In this document: positions 7,495 through 15,155 of the stretch, in pieces
Layout of the letters: each line of letters starts with the position of its first letter
Position numbering within the stretch: position 1 is the stretch's first letter
From: UBA4736 sp002404015
GTDB taxonomy: Bacteria > Chloroflexota > Dormibacteria > Dormibacterales > Dormibacteraceae
DNA: 43,756 nt
Direction of reading: 5' to 3'
Assembly: GCA_036747295.1 (NCBI GenBank)
Contig: DAIOCN010000021.1
Coordinates: 1 to 43,756 of the forward strand
Position numbers and translations under genes: made by a program
The notes under the pieces: generated by a model
The model's database searches: none
What the model saw: the letters and a program-made list of their open reading frames with translations, nothing else
What the model was told of the DNA's origin: nothing

Positions 7495-8201
7495 CCGATC
7501 AGCTCCAGGACCTTGGCCGGAGGCTGGCGCAGGCAGGTGAACGTGGGTGTGTCGCGCTGCGTGTAAGCAGACGCCTCCGTGTCCCGCAGCTCCATCACCA
7601 GGTCGGTGAAGTGGTGGGGGTCGTCACCCTCGAAGCAGACAACGAACTCCTGGTCGTCGAGGCCGAAGGAGTAGGCGGTGTTGATCTCGAAGTCGTACTT
7701 GCCGCCCACCGCGATGTGCTCGTTCATCATCCCCTGGCGGGCCGCCTTGGTGAGCTTGTACCAGGCCCGCTGCTTCACGAAGGGGTAGACGAACAGGTAC
7801 TTGCCGCCCCGGCCCGGGTTGATCGTGCCGGCCCCATGGCGCTCGCCGCCGGCAGCTTCGGGCAGGTAGAGGGAGCGGCGCAGGCCGGCCAGGTAGGTGA
7901 ACGGCCGCTCCAGGTAGGCGCCCAGCCCGGTGGCGTTGAGCTCGCCCTCGAGGCGGTTGAAGAGCTCCAGCTCGTGGGCCGCCTTCATGACCATGAAGTC
8001 GCAGTCGCCGCGGATGCCGACCAGGCTGTACGTGCGCAGGAAGATGCTGGCTCGGAACTCGTCCAGGATGGCCAGGAACTCCTCCTTCCCTTTCCGCCTG
8101 GTCTCGATATCCAGGCGCCGCCACTCCGGCGCCACCTTGTAGAAGGTCCAGGACACGAGCTGGCGTGGTCGTTCGCTGTGCTCGCCGCCGTTATCGCTCA
8201 A
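7491..8201 (-). CDS. hemQ: Coproheme decarboxylase HemQ (chlorite dismutase family)
   Basis: A 236-residue chlorite-dismutase-fold protein of the HemQ branch, which oxidatively removes two propionates from coproheme III to give heme b in the coproporphyrin-dependent pathway. Diagnostic segments are 'GKYLFVYPFVKQRAWYKL', with the tyrosine of the catalytic YPFxK block, and 'MMNEHIAVGGKY', with the proximal histidine. It lacks the arginine context of true chlorite dismutases. The start is TTG at 8199-8201, chosen because GGAGG (8211-8215) sits 9 bases upstream; longer in-frame starts run into unrelated sequence. It overlaps the glycosyltransferase stop by 11 bases and the LLM gene by 4. No other heme gene is in the window. 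Confidence 0.88.
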   Translation of the reverse strand: MSDNGGEHSERPRQLVSWTFYKVAPEWRRLDIETRRKGKEEFLAILDEFRASIFLRTYSLVGIRGDCDFMVMKAAHELELFNRLEGELNATGLGAYLERPFTYLAGLRRSLYLPEAAGGERHGAGTINPGRGGKYLFVYPFVKQRAWYKLTKAARQGMMNEHIAVGGKYDFEINTAYSFGLDDQEFVVCFEGDDPHHFTDLVMELRDTEASAYTQRDTPTFTCLRQPPAKVLELIG

Positions 8202-9015
8202 CCAGTAAGTCCTCCCTGCCCCGCCACCGATCCATGAACCGGAAGAAATTCTTCTTCGACAGCCGCTCCCGCTCATCCGGCTCCAGGGCCTCCCAGAGCC
8301 GGTGCTCGTGCTTGACGAGCGGGAGCCCTGGCACGATCGTCGCCGTACCGTACCGCTCGCGCATCCGGAAGCTGAAGTCGAAGTCGGCTATCCGGTAGAA
8401 GCGGAACTTGGCGTCGAAGCCACCGCATTCCAGCGCCTGCTCGCGGCGGAAGGCAAGGCAGTAGCCTTCGAGCGCGTCGACCTCCGGGCCCTGGCTCTCC
8501 TGGAAGTGGCCGACGTGGTCCTCGCAGCGCACCCCGAAGGCGCCGGCCAGGGCGACGCTCTCGTCCTTCAGCGCCGCCAGCAGGGGTCCGGCGACGTCGC
8601 CGGTGAGCTCAGTACCGGGGTCGAAGAGGACGACCACATCTCCGGTGGCCTGCGCGATGAGCTCGTTGGCCGCCTTCCCCCACCCCACACGCTCTTCGAA
8701 CGAGTGCCCGCGGGCGCCCTCGGGCCAGGAGTCGGGGTCGGGCCAGGGGTCCCCCCCGTTAACGACCATCAGCGCCTCGAAGTCGTGAGCGGCAGTGTGC
8801 CGCCGGACCGAGCCCAGCCAGCGCTGGGCGTCCTTGGGCCAGCCGTGGACGATCGTCCCCATGGTCACAGCGTGGCGCAGCCTCGCCGAGCGATTCAGCC
8901 GGTAGCCGTCGGGTTGGTCGACCAGCTCCCAGCCGGCATCCCCGAGCTGGTCGCGGATGCCGTCGGCGGCGGCGAAGTCCTTGGCCTGGCGGAGCCGCCA
9001 GCGCTCCCTGGCCAG
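8191..9015 (-). CDS. Family-2-like glycosyltransferase with N-terminal CysRS-tail-like domain
   Basis: The C-terminal 220 residues resemble a GT-A (GT2-like) glycosyltransferase: 'TIVHGWPKDAQRWLGSV' at the start, 'GKAANELIAQATGDVVVLFDPGTELT' (with D-P-G in the DxD position), 'GYCLAFRREQALECGGFDAKF' and 'IADFDFSFRMRERYG'. The first standard start is GTG at 8866-8868. However, the same frame stays open upstream and encodes a coherent helical segment ('LARERWRLRQAKDFAAADG', 'IRDQLGDAGWELVDQPDGY') very like the C-terminal domain of cysteinyl-tRNA synthetases. No ATG/GTG/TTG exists in it, so I set the start provisionally at CTG 9013-9015, just after a GAGGAAGAGG stretch. Acceptor and donor are unknown. 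Confidence 0.65.
   Translation of the reverse strand: MARERWRLRQAKDFAAADGIRDQLGDAGWELVDQPDGYRLNRSARLRHAVTMGTIVHGWPKDAQRWLGSVRRHTAAHDFEALMVVNGGDPWPDPDSWPEGARGHSFEERVGWGKAANELIAQATGDVVVLFDPGTELTGDVAGPLLAALKDESVALAGAFGVRCEDHVGHFQESQGPEVDALEGYCLAFRREQALECGGFDAKFRFYRIADFDFSFRMRERYGTATIVPGLPLVKHEHRLWEALEPDERERLSKKNFFRFMDRWRGREDLLVER
8211..8215 (-). promoter_or_regulatory. Ribosome-binding site deciding the HemQ start
   Basis: GGAGG on the minus strand ends 9 bases before the TTG codon at 8201. It lies inside the 3' end of the upstream glycosyltransferase gene and is one of the few clear Shine-Dalgarno sequences in the window. Confidence 0.6.
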
Positions 9016-9035
9016 CTCGAGCGCCTCTTCCTCGT

Positions 9036-9998
9036 CTATTTGCCCTTCTTGGCCTTGACCGCCTCGGTGAGCTTGGGAACGATCTTGAGGGCGTCGCCCA
9101 CGACGCCCAGGTCGGCCATCTTGAAGATGGGCGCCTCGGCGTCCTTGTTGATCGCGATGATGGTCTTGGAGCCCTTCATGCCGACTGTGTGCTGCATGGC
9201 GCCCGAGATCCCGATCGCGATGTAGACCCCCGGGCGCACCGTCTTGCCGGTCTGGCCGACCTGGAGCGAGTAGGGCACCCAGCCCGCGTCCACGATGGCC
9301 CGGCTGGCGCCCGCGGCGCCGCCCAGGGCGTCGGCCAGCTCCTCCACCAGGTGGAAGTTCTCCGCGCCGCCCAGGCCGCGGCCGCCCGACACCACGATCT
9401 TGGCGTCCTCCAGCTTGATCTTGTCGCCGGCCTCGACCTTGCGCTCGACCACCTTGGCTCGCTTGGAGCTGGGACCGATGGCGGCCTCGATCTCTTCGAC
9501 CGTGGCGCTGCCGCCGCTCGGGCTGGCTTCGACCGACTTGGGCCGGAGCAGCACGATGGCCGGCCTGGTGTTGGTCTTGTAGTCGGCCACCTTGGCGCCC
9601 CCGAAGTAGGGCACTTTGACCGTGAATGAGCCGCCGCCGGCGGTCACGTCCATGGCGCCCGAGATCAAGCCTGTCTTGAGCCGCGCCGCCAGGCGGCCCG
9701 CCACCTCGCGGGAGTCGGAGGTGAAGCCGAACAGGATGAGGTCGGGAGCGCCCTTTGCGACGAGCGCCGCCAGCGCGTCGGTCGCCGGCTCGGCGATGTA
9801 GTCGGTGAAGGCCTGGTCCTCGTTGACGTAGACCTTCTTGGCGCCGTGCTTGCCCAGCGCCTCCGCGGCGGCCTTGGCGCCCGGCCCGAGGGCCACCGCC
9901 TCCACGTCGCCCAGGTCACGAGCTTTGGTCACCAGCTCGAGGCTGACGGGCTGCAGCTTGCCCTGGTTGAGCTCCGCATAGACCCAGATCTTGGCCAT
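9036..9998 (-). CDS. etfA: Electron transfer flavoprotein alpha subunit
   Basis: A 320-residue EtfA, carrying electrons from acyl-CoA dehydrogenases to the respiratory chain as a heterodimer with EtfB. The C-terminal FAD-binding domain is clear: 'VSGGRGLGGAENFHLVEELA', 'VDAGWVPYSLQVGQTGKTV', 'YIAIGISGAMQHTVGM' and 'AINKDAEAPIFKMADLGVVG'. The start is ATG at 9998 ('MAKIWVYAE'); the longer in-frame reading upstream only overlaps etfB in a shadow frame. One base separates it from the etfB stop. The pair fits a CoA-ester oxidising metabolism, in keeping with the carboxylase/BKACE cluster nearby. Confidence 0.95.
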   Translation of the reverse strand: MAKIWVYAELNQGKLQPVSLELVTKARDLGDVEAVALGPGAKAAAEALGKHGAKKVYVNEDQAFTDYIAEPATDALAALVAKGAPDLILFGFTSDSREVAGRLAARLKTGLISGAMDVTAGGGSFTVKVPYFGGAKVADYKTNTRPAIVLLRPKSVEASPSGGSATVEEIEAAIGPSSKRAKVVERKVEAGDKIKLEDAKIVVSGGRGLGGAENFHLVEELADALGGAAGASRAIVDAGWVPYSLQVGQTGKTVRPGVYIAIGISGAMQHTVGMKGSKTIIAINKDAEAPIFKMADLGVVGDALKIVPKLTEAVKAKKGK

Positions 9999-9999
9999 G

Positions 10000-10761
10000 T
10001 CAGACGACCTTCGCGGTGACCAGGACGGCCATGATCTTCTCCACCCCGCTGCTGCCGTCGTCCTCGACCACCTCGCCGGCCTGGCGGGTCTCGGCGTCGC
10101 TGATGGAAACGACGGTCTCGGCGGGCTCACCCTTCTCGATGCCGAGGTCGGAAAGGCCGACCTGCTTCACCTCCTTGGAGCGGGCGGCCATGATGCCCTT
10201 GAGCGAGGCGTAGCGCGGTTCCGCGATGCCGGCTGTAACAGTCACGAGGCACGGCGTGGTGGCTTCCACCACCTGGAAGCCGTCCTCGGTCTGGCGGTGC
10301 ACCGTGACCTTGTCGCCGCTGACCTCGACCGACTTGGCGATCGTGAGCTGAGGCATGTCCAGGAGCTCGGCCAGCATCGGCGGGACCATGCCGGTGGAGC
10401 CGTCGTAGGACTCGGTGGCGCAGATCACCAGGTCGGGCGACTCGGGCTTGATGGCCGCCGCCAGGGCCTGGGCGGTCAGCAGGGCGTCGGCCCCGGAGAG
10501 CGCATCGTCCGTGATCAGGATGCCCCGGTCGGCACCCATTGAGAGGCCCTTCCGGATGGCGTCGCGGGCCTTCTCGGGACCCATCGACACGAGGATGACC
10601 TCGCCGCCGTGGGCCTCCTTCAGCAGCAGGCCCTCCTCGATCCCGTACTCGTCGCCAGGGTCGAGGACGACCTCCTTGTCGCGCGCGATCGTGTTGTCAC
10701 TTTCGAGCCCCTGCGCGGCGTTGGGGTCCGGGACCTGCTTGACGGTTACGACGATCTTCAA
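10000..10761 (-). CDS. etfB: Electron transfer flavoprotein beta subunit
   Basis: A 253-residue EtfB with the family opening 'MKIVVTVKQVPDPNAAQGL', the adenine-nucleotide-binding region 'LVSMGPEKARDAIRKGLSMG' and the recognition-loop segment 'VEATTPCLVTVTAGIAEPRY'. It forms the heterodimer with EtfA and binds AMP. A CAGGAGG ribosome-binding site precedes the ATG, so this operon has a normal leader, unlike many genes in the window. It is followed directly by etfA. Confidence 0.95.
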   Translation of the reverse strand: MKIVVTVKQVPDPNAAQGLESDNTIARDKEVVLDPGDEYGIEEGLLLKEAHGGEVILVSMGPEKARDAIRKGLSMGADRGILITDDALSGADALLTAQALAAAIKPESPDLVICATESYDGSTGMVPPMLAELLDMPQLTIAKSVEVSGDKVTVHRQTEDGFQVVEATTPCLVTVTAGIAEPRYASLKGIMAARSKEVKQVGLSDLGIEKGEPAETVVSISDAETRQAGEVVEDDGSSGVEKIMAVLVTAKVV

Positions 10762-10808
10762 ATACGGCCTCCTGGCGGTTCTCTGCCGAGGGTCTGAGTT
10801 CGTATCAA

Positions 10809-11387
10809 TTATCGGCTTTTACGCATTGCGTCGAGGAACACCTGATAGTCGGCGGGGGTGTTCATGTTCCAGAGCTGTTCAGGGTCGAGGTCGTCTACCC
10901 AGCGCACGTCCAGCTCTTCCAGGGTGTCGGTGACCCGCAGCCGGCCAGCCCCCAGCGAGCCCGCCACGGCCGCCGCGGCCGAGCGCCGGTAGGCTGCCGC
11001 CGCCGGCTGGGGCCGGCCGCCGACGCGCGGCACCGCGGCGTCGTGGCCGGCCGACTCGGCCACCAGCCGCCCGGCGAGCTCGGGGCTCAGGTTGGGGATG
11101 TCGCAGGCGAGCGCGAAGAGGACATCGTGACGCGCGGCCGCCAGCCCGGCCTCGATCCCGGCCAGCGGGCCCTGGCCCAGGTGGAGGTCGCGGACCAGTC
11201 GGTCGCGCAGGCCGGCCGGCAGCTGATCCGCCTCCCGGGCCGAGACCAGGACCTCATCGAAGGACGGCGCCAGGCGCTCGACCAGGTACTCGACAAGGGT
11301 GGTCGAGCCTACCGGCAGCAACGCCTTGGGCCGGCCCATGCGGCGGCTCTCGCCGCCCGCCAGCACCAGCAGCGTCGCCTCCACCAC
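10809..11387 (-). CDS. mobA: Molybdenum cofactor guanylyltransferase MobA-like
   Basis: A 192-residue nucleotidyltransferase of the MobA/MocA group. The signature 'LAGGESRRMGRPKALL' binds the nucleotide, 'GQGPLAGIEAGL' is the MobA-type GPLAGI motif, 'ACDIPNL' carries the metal-binding aspartate and the C-terminal 'NMNTPADY' is standard. It would attach GMP (or CMP, if it is a MocA) to molybdopterin. A possible client in this window is the xanthine dehydrogenase at 23.5-28.5 kb, but that link is inferred. The start is one of two adjacent GTG codons and is not certain. The gene is divergent from the amidohydrolase with 17 bases between. Confidence 0.85.
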   Translation of the reverse strand: MVEATLLVLAGGESRRMGRPKALLPVGSTTLVEYLVERLAPSFDEVLVSAREADQLPAGLRDRLVRDLHLGQGPLAGIEAGLAAARHDVLFALACDIPNLSPELAGRLVAESAGHDAAVPRVGGRPQPAAAAYRRSAAAAVAGSLGAGRLRVTDTLEELDVRWVDDLDPEQLWNMNTPADYQVFLDAMRKSR

Positions 11388-11390
11388 CCA

Positions 11391-11396
11391 TATGAT
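11391..11396 (+). promoter_or_regulatory. -10-like box for the amidohydrolase
   Basis: TATGAT, a near-consensus -10 hexamer, 8 bases before the ATG with no ribosome-binding site. It lies in the 17-base gap to divergent mobA. Confidence 0.45.
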
Positions 11397-11404
11397 CGGC
11401 TGCG

Positions 11405-12247
11405 ATGCGCGCCATTGACTTCCACGTCCACCTGCCGACCTCCGAGTGGCTCGACGTGACCATGGAGGGCTACACCGAGGTCGCTGAGAAATATTTCCGC
11501 TCCCCTGTCTCGCGGAAGACGCTGGAGCAGGTGGCCGAGGAGTATCGCGGGCTCGACATCATGGCCCTCCTGCTGGCCTGGGACGCCGAGACCGCGACCC
11601 ACCGGCCGCGGCTGTCCAACCAGTACGTGGCCGACGCCGTGAAGGCCTTTCCCGACATCTTCCTGGGCTTCGGCTCGGTGGACCCGCTGAAGGGCGAGGA
11701 GGCCGTCCGCGGCCTGGACGAGATCAAGGCGCTGGGCCTGAAGGGGGTCAAGTTCCACCCTTCGATCCAGCGCTTCGCACCCGACGACGAGCGCTACTGG
11801 CCGGTCTTCGCCAGGTGCGAGGAGCTGGGCCTGATAGGCCTCTTCCACACCGGCACCTCCGGGATCGGGGCGGGGACGCCGGGGGGGCAGGGCATCCGGC
11901 TCGACTACTGCCGGCCGATCCGGCTGGACACGGTGGCGGCCGAGTTCCCCCGGTTCGAGATCATCGCCGCCCATTTCGGATACCCCTGGCACGACGAGCT
12001 GCTGACCATCGCCCTGCACAAGACCAACGTCCACATCGACATCTCGGGCTGGGCGCCCCGCTACATCCCTGCGACCGTGGTGCGGGACCTGAAGGGCCGG
12101 CTGCAGGACCAGTTCCTGTTCGGCTCCGACTACCCCTTCATCCACCCCGAGCGCTGCCTGGACGAGCTGGCCTCGCTGGAGCTCTCAGCCGCGGTCACTC
12201 AAAAGCTCCTGCTGGACAACGGGAAGCGGCTGCTCGGGCTGTCGTAA
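11405..12247 (+). CDS. Amidohydrolase family 2 (ACMSD-like) metal-dependent hydrolase/decarboxylase
   Basis: A 280-residue TIM-barrel protein of the amidohydrolase-2 family, which includes ACMSD, gamma-resorcylate decarboxylase and related metal enzymes. Metal ligands are visible: D/H in 'AIDFHVHLP' at the N-terminus, H in 'GVKFHPSIQRF', H in 'GLFHTGTSG', H in 'IIAAHFGYPWHDEL' and D in 'FLFGSDYPFIHPE'. The substrate is unknown. A TATGAT hexamer (11391-11396) is 8 bases before the ATG, so transcription may start at or next to the codon. A diverged copy of its last 69 bases lies 848 bases downstream. Confidence 0.85.
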   Translation: MRAIDFHVHLPTSEWLDVTMEGYTEVAEKYFRSPVSRKTLEQVAEEYRGLDIMALLLAWDAETATHRPRLSNQYVADAVKAFPDIFLGFGSVDPLKGEEAVRGLDEIKALGLKGVKFHPSIQRFAPDDERYWPVFARCEELGLIGLFHTGTSGIGAGTPGGQGIRLDYCRPIRLDTVAAEFPRFEIIAAHFGYPWHDELLTIALHKTNVHIDISGWAPRYIPATVVRDLKGRLQDQFLFGSDYPFIHPERCLDELASLELSAAVTQKLLLDNGKRLLGLS

Positions 12248-12261
12248 CCGGGCGTCGGCCG
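12193..12261. repeat. Direct repeat copy 1 (amidohydrolase 3' end plus 14 bases of flank)
   Basis: This 69-base stretch covers the last 17 codons and the stop of the amidohydrolase, then 14 bases of downstream flank. It matches 13041-13109 without gaps at 58 of 69 positions. The last 37 bases match at 34 positions, and the match continues past the stop codon. Confidence 0.7.
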
Positions 12262-12271
12262 GGCCGGTGTC

Positions 12272-12952
12272 CTAGGTACTCACCTTGGCGCCCTGAACCA
12301 GCGGCCGCCGGATCAGTACGACACTGGTTATGACCACCCACAAGATGAAGGCGTCCTCGGCGGGCGTGGAGGTCCCGCCTGGCGGCAGCCATCCCCAGAC
12401 GAGATTGGCCAGCCCGATCACCAGGCCGGCCCAACCCAACCAGGCGGGCAGCGCCCCCGTCCGGACCGCGACTATTGACATGGGGATCGTGAACATCGCG
12501 ATGCCGGTCCAGGCAAATGGTGTGAGCGCGTTCGAGAGATCGAAGAACGCGACCCCTTCGGCCGGTTCCAGGTGGTGGCCGGCAGCCAGGTTTCGGCCCT
12601 CGCTGAGCACGAAGCGGCTGACGTCAGCGACCTCGTAGACCACGGCTCCGGCGAGGCCGGCGGTCGAAAGCCAGGCGGCGCCGCCCTCGGCATTCCTCAA
12701 AGTCGCCCAGAGCCGGACCGCGAAGACGAGCAGGACGAAGAAACCTGTGAGCACGAGCGCGAACCCGATCGAGCTGGTCGCTGGAGCCGACCGCGACATG
12801 AACGCGACGATCTGCTGGGTGGTTGCGCCGGGCGCCGGCCTGCCTGAGGTGGACGACGAGCCCAGGCCACCGACAGTAAGGGCGGCCAGGAGGATCACCA
12901 CGCCGATCACACCGACCGCAGCGCCCAGCCGGTCAAAAGCCCGATCACTCAC
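12272..12952 (-). CDS. Polytopic membrane protein of unknown function
   Basis: A protein of about 226 residues with six predicted membrane segments: residues about 12-34, 60-82, 95-118, 140-165, 170-190 and 200-220 from the chosen start. A polar, serine-rich loop follows the first segment. There are no catalytic motifs that I recognise; the layout resembles small DUF4386-like membrane proteins. The GTG at 12950-12952 ('VSDRAFDRLG') is preferred because the helix begins 12 residues later. An in-frame ATG at 13004-13006 would add 18 basic residues. The gene lies exactly between the two copies of a 69-base direct repeat, so it may have been inserted there. Confidence 0.65.
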   Translation of the reverse strand: MSDRAFDRLGAAVGVIGVVILLAALTVGGLGSSSTSGRPAPGATTQQIVAFMSRSAPATSSIGFALVLTGFFVLLVFAVRLWATLRNAEGGAAWLSTAGLAGAVVYEVADVSRFVLSEGRNLAAGHHLEPAEGVAFFDLSNALTPFAWTGIAMFTIPMSIVAVRTGALPAWLGWAGLVIGLANLVWGWLPPGGTSTPAEDAFILWVVITSVVLIRRPLVQGAKVST

Positions 12953-13040
12953 GACGCAGGCAGGCTGCCACGGTGGCCGTTCCCGCGCCAGGCGCCTGGG
13001 CGCCATATCGTGCTCGCGAAGAACGGTAGGCCTCTGACTC

Positions 13041-13109
13041 GGTCACTCAGACGCTGCCGGTGGACGATGCGGAGCGACTGCTCGGGCTGTCGTAGCCGGG
13101 CGTCAGCCG
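13041..13109. repeat. Direct repeat copy 2 (remnant of an amidohydrolase 3' end)
   Basis: On the plus strand this stretch reads 'VTQTLPVDDAERLLGLS' then stop, against 'VTQKLLLDNGKRLLGLS' then stop in the intact amidohydrolase. Upstream the frame is closed after four more codons, so only the 3' tip of a gene survives. The antisense of this remnant now forms the last 20 or so codons of the TadG-like gene. Confidence 0.65.
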
Positions 13110-13511
13110 CGCGCTTACGCGGGCGCGGACGTTGACGACCCCGACCGAGAGGAATCCTCCCAGGTCGAGGCGGACCGACTCGCGGACGGCCAGGTTCAGC
13201 TCGTTCCCGCTCACGGCCGCCGAGTCGATCTCCGCCGCCGGCTCGGCCACGGCCATCTCGGCCAGCGCGACGCGCCGGGCGGCGGCGGGATCGAGAGCAA
13301 AGCCGGAGCCCGAGCGCAGCCGGTCCGCGTCGAGCTGGGCAGCCCCCGCCTCGACGGCCCGCGTCGCCGCCTCCTGCAGCCTGGCCTCGGTGGCGGCGAG
13401 GCGGGCCGCTTCGATCGCGTAGGCCGCGATGGGCAGCAGCGCCAGCGGGACCAGCAGAGCCACCGCCACGAGCACCTGGCCGCTGCGCGACTTCAAGGCC
13501 GCGTTCGCCAC
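13047..13511 (-). CDS. TadG-like pilus-assembly pseudopilin/helper protein
   Basis: A 154-residue protein at the end of the Tad operon. It has the N-terminal 'SRSGQVLVAVALLVPLALL' segment typical of TadE/TadG proteins (a G-Q before one hydrophobic helix), then a periplasm-side or surface helical region rich in alanine ('LQEAATRAVEAGAAQLDADR') and beta strands. TadG-like proteins help assemble or anchor Flp pili. It starts inside the upstream gene (19-base overlap). Its C-terminal tail ('PGYDSPSSRSASSTGSV') is antisense to a decayed amidohydrolase fragment, so the original C-terminus may have been lost or replaced. Confidence 0.7.
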   Translation of the reverse strand: MANAALKSRSGQVLVAVALLVPLALLPIAAYAIEAARLAATEARLQEAATRAVEAGAAQLDADRLRSGSGFALDPAAARRVALAEMAVAEPAAEIDSAAVSGNELNLAVRESVRLDLGGFLSVGVVNVRARVSARLTPGYDSPSSRSASSTGSV

Positions 13512-13885
13512 GGCTGGACCCGTGAGCGCGCCACCGAGCCAAGCCGGACTGTGCGCGGGAGGCCGGGAAGCGGCGCCAGGTCCAAGCTGACATCAGCGGT
13601 CCCCGTCGCACTGACCGTGGCGCCTCTCGCGAACCCTTGCAGGTCGAGCGCGACGGTCGGGGTTTCCAATGGGTAGCCGGCCGCGATCGAGCTGAAGCTC
13701 GATCTGGCTGTCGTCTCGGCGCTGCGGGCGTCGGGCGCGCGGGCAGCCACGGCTGCCGCCGTGGCCGTGGCCTCATCGAGGCCGGCGCGGCCGTCCGCCA
13801 CCCGAACCACGAGGACCGCGCCCAGCGCGAGGGCGGCGAGGACTGGCGCGCAGAGCGCGAACTCGACCAGGGCCTGACCCCTCAC
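13493..13885 (-). CDS. TadE/TadF-like minor pilin
   Basis: A 130-residue protein beginning 'VRGQALVEFALCAPVLAALA', the TadE-family signature with the prepilin-type glycine, then E at position 8 and a single hydrophobic helix. The rest is a small extracytoplasmic domain. TadE-like pseudopilins support Flp pilus assembly after cleavage by a prepilin peptidase. The GTG start at 13883-13885 overlaps the TGA of the gene before it (GTGA), which decides the start over a longer upstream reading. Confidence 0.8.
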   Translation of the reverse strand: MRGQALVEFALCAPVLAALALGAVLVVRVADGRAGLDEATATAAAVAARAPDARSAETTARSSFSSIAAGYPLETPTVALDLQGFARGATVSATGTADVSLDLAPLPGLPRTVRLGSVARSRVQPWRTRP

Positions 13886-14292
13886 CTGAAGGCCTCGGTT
13901 GCCACGGTGACATCCGCCCGGAGCGGCATGCCACCGGCTCGAGGTAGCAGCGGCACCAGCGCAGGGACGGCGCCGCCGACGCGGACGCGAACCGCGCCAG
14001 GTGCCGTCTGGGCGCAAACCCAGACCGGCGGCGGTGAACCTGCTCCCGGACACCAGCTGGAGGCGGTCGTCCCGACCAGGCTCGGGCGCAGGGACGCCAG
14101 CGCGACCGTTTCGGACGCGGCGGCGCCGGCGCCCGCGGCCGACCCGGCCCTGGCGCCGGCCGCGGCGGCGGCCTGGGCCGCGAAAACCTCCGAGCTCCAC
14201 ACCGCCAGCTGGATGCCCCCCGTGACGAGCAGCAGGAGCACCGGCCAGACCAGCGCGAACTCCAACATGGCCGCCCCTCGCTGGGCGGTCAT
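13882..14292 (-). CDS. TadE-like minor pilin
   Basis: A 136-residue protein with N-terminal 'RGAAMLEFALVWPVLLLLVTGG', the TadE signature (G, then E five residues on, then one membrane helix), and an alanine-rich extracytoplasmic domain containing two cysteines. It is the first of three consecutive TadE/F/G-like genes. Its start overlaps tadC by 4 bases and its stop overlaps the next gene by 4, so all are translationally coupled. Confidence 0.82.
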   Translation of the reverse strand: MTAQRGAAMLEFALVWPVLLLLVTGGIQLAVWSSEVFAAQAAAAAGARAGSAAGAGAAASETVALASLRPSLVGTTASSWCPGAGSPPPVWVCAQTAPGAVRVRVGGAVPALVPLLPRAGGMPLRADVTVATEAFR

Positions 14293-15155
14293 CGGAAGCT
14301 GGCCATCAGCGCGGTGACGGCTGGAAACAGGAGGATGGCCAGAAACGGCAGCAGGACGCCCACCGCCGAGGGGATGAGGACTCGGTTGAGCGCCCGGCGG
14401 CTGATTGCGATCAGCTCCCGGCGCTGCGCCCTTCTGAGGTCCGCCGCCAGGGCTCGAACGCCCTCCAGCGCGCCCGATCCGTACGCCCGCGTCGTGCCCA
14501 GAAGCGCCGCCAGGCTGCGAAGCGCGGGCAGTCCGAGGCGGATCCCGAGCTCGTCGATGCGCGCGTCAACCGTGGCCGACCCCGCCAGCTGGGACGCCAC
14601 CAGGATCTGCCTCAGCTCGCCCGCCAGGGCCCCGGTGGTTCGCGTTGAGATGGCGGAAAGCGCGCCGAATGCGCTGGCGCCTGAGCTCATCTCGAGGCCC
14701 ACCAGCTCGAGGGTGGGCGCCAGCTCGCCCAGGAGCAGGCGCCGCCGCCGCCTGATCGACCCCAGCAGGGCACCGTAGGCGATGGCAGGCCCGGCCGCCA
14801 GGCCGGCCAGCCCAAGACCGCCCGCGACGCCCGGGGCGTGCAGCCACATCCCCGACACCGTCCCGGCCAGGGCCAGGGCGCAGCTGGCGGCGGCGGTCGC
14901 CGCGGCCATCCGCTCCGGACTCTCCGACCAGCCCGCTTTGAACAGGAGGCCCGCCAGCGGTGGGCGCCAGCGGGCACGGGAGAGGGCGCCGCTCAACTCG
15001 CGGCCCCGGGTCAGTGAGCGGTCTTCGGCGCCTCGCCGGCGCGCGAGCCAGGCCGCGGCCTCCATAGGTTCCGGCCGGTCACCGAGCGTCCACACAGCGA
15101 GTGCCGCCGCCAGCCCGGCCGCGAGTGCCGCCATAACGATCACGCGGTCAGGCAT
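14289..15155 (-). CDS. tadC: Tad pilus inner-membrane platform protein TadC (T2SF family)
   Basis: A 288-residue T2SF-domain protein, one of the two polytopic platform proteins of the Flp/Tad pilus. There is an N-terminal helix (residues 5-24), two further helices at about 85-130, the T2SF cytoplasmic four-helix domain at about 140-245 ('ELAPTLELVGLEMSSGASAF', 'ISTRTTGALAGELRQIL') and a final helix pair, with 'LIPSAVGVLLPFLAILLFPA' last. It overlaps tadB by 8 bases and the TadE-like gene by 4. Confidence 0.88.
   Translation of the reverse strand: MPDRVIVMAALAAGLAAALAVWTLGDRPEPMEAAAWLARRRGAEDRSLTRGRELSGALSRARWRPPLAGLLFKAGWSESPERMAAATAAASCALALAGTVSGMWLHAPGVAGGLGLAGLAAGPAIAYGALLGSIRRRRRLLLGELAPTLELVGLEMSSGASAFGALSAISTRTTGALAGELRQILVASQLAGSATVDARIDELGIRLGLPALRSLAALLGTTRAYGSGALEGVRALAADLRRAQRRELIAISRRALNRVLIPSAVGVLLPFLAILLFPAVTALMASFR

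Noticed and set aside
13885..14200. Longer TadE-like protein of 235 residues
   Set aside because: The extra N-terminus is a shadow of the preceding TadE-like gene; the GTG at 13885 has the GTGA overlap and begins directly at the pilin signature.
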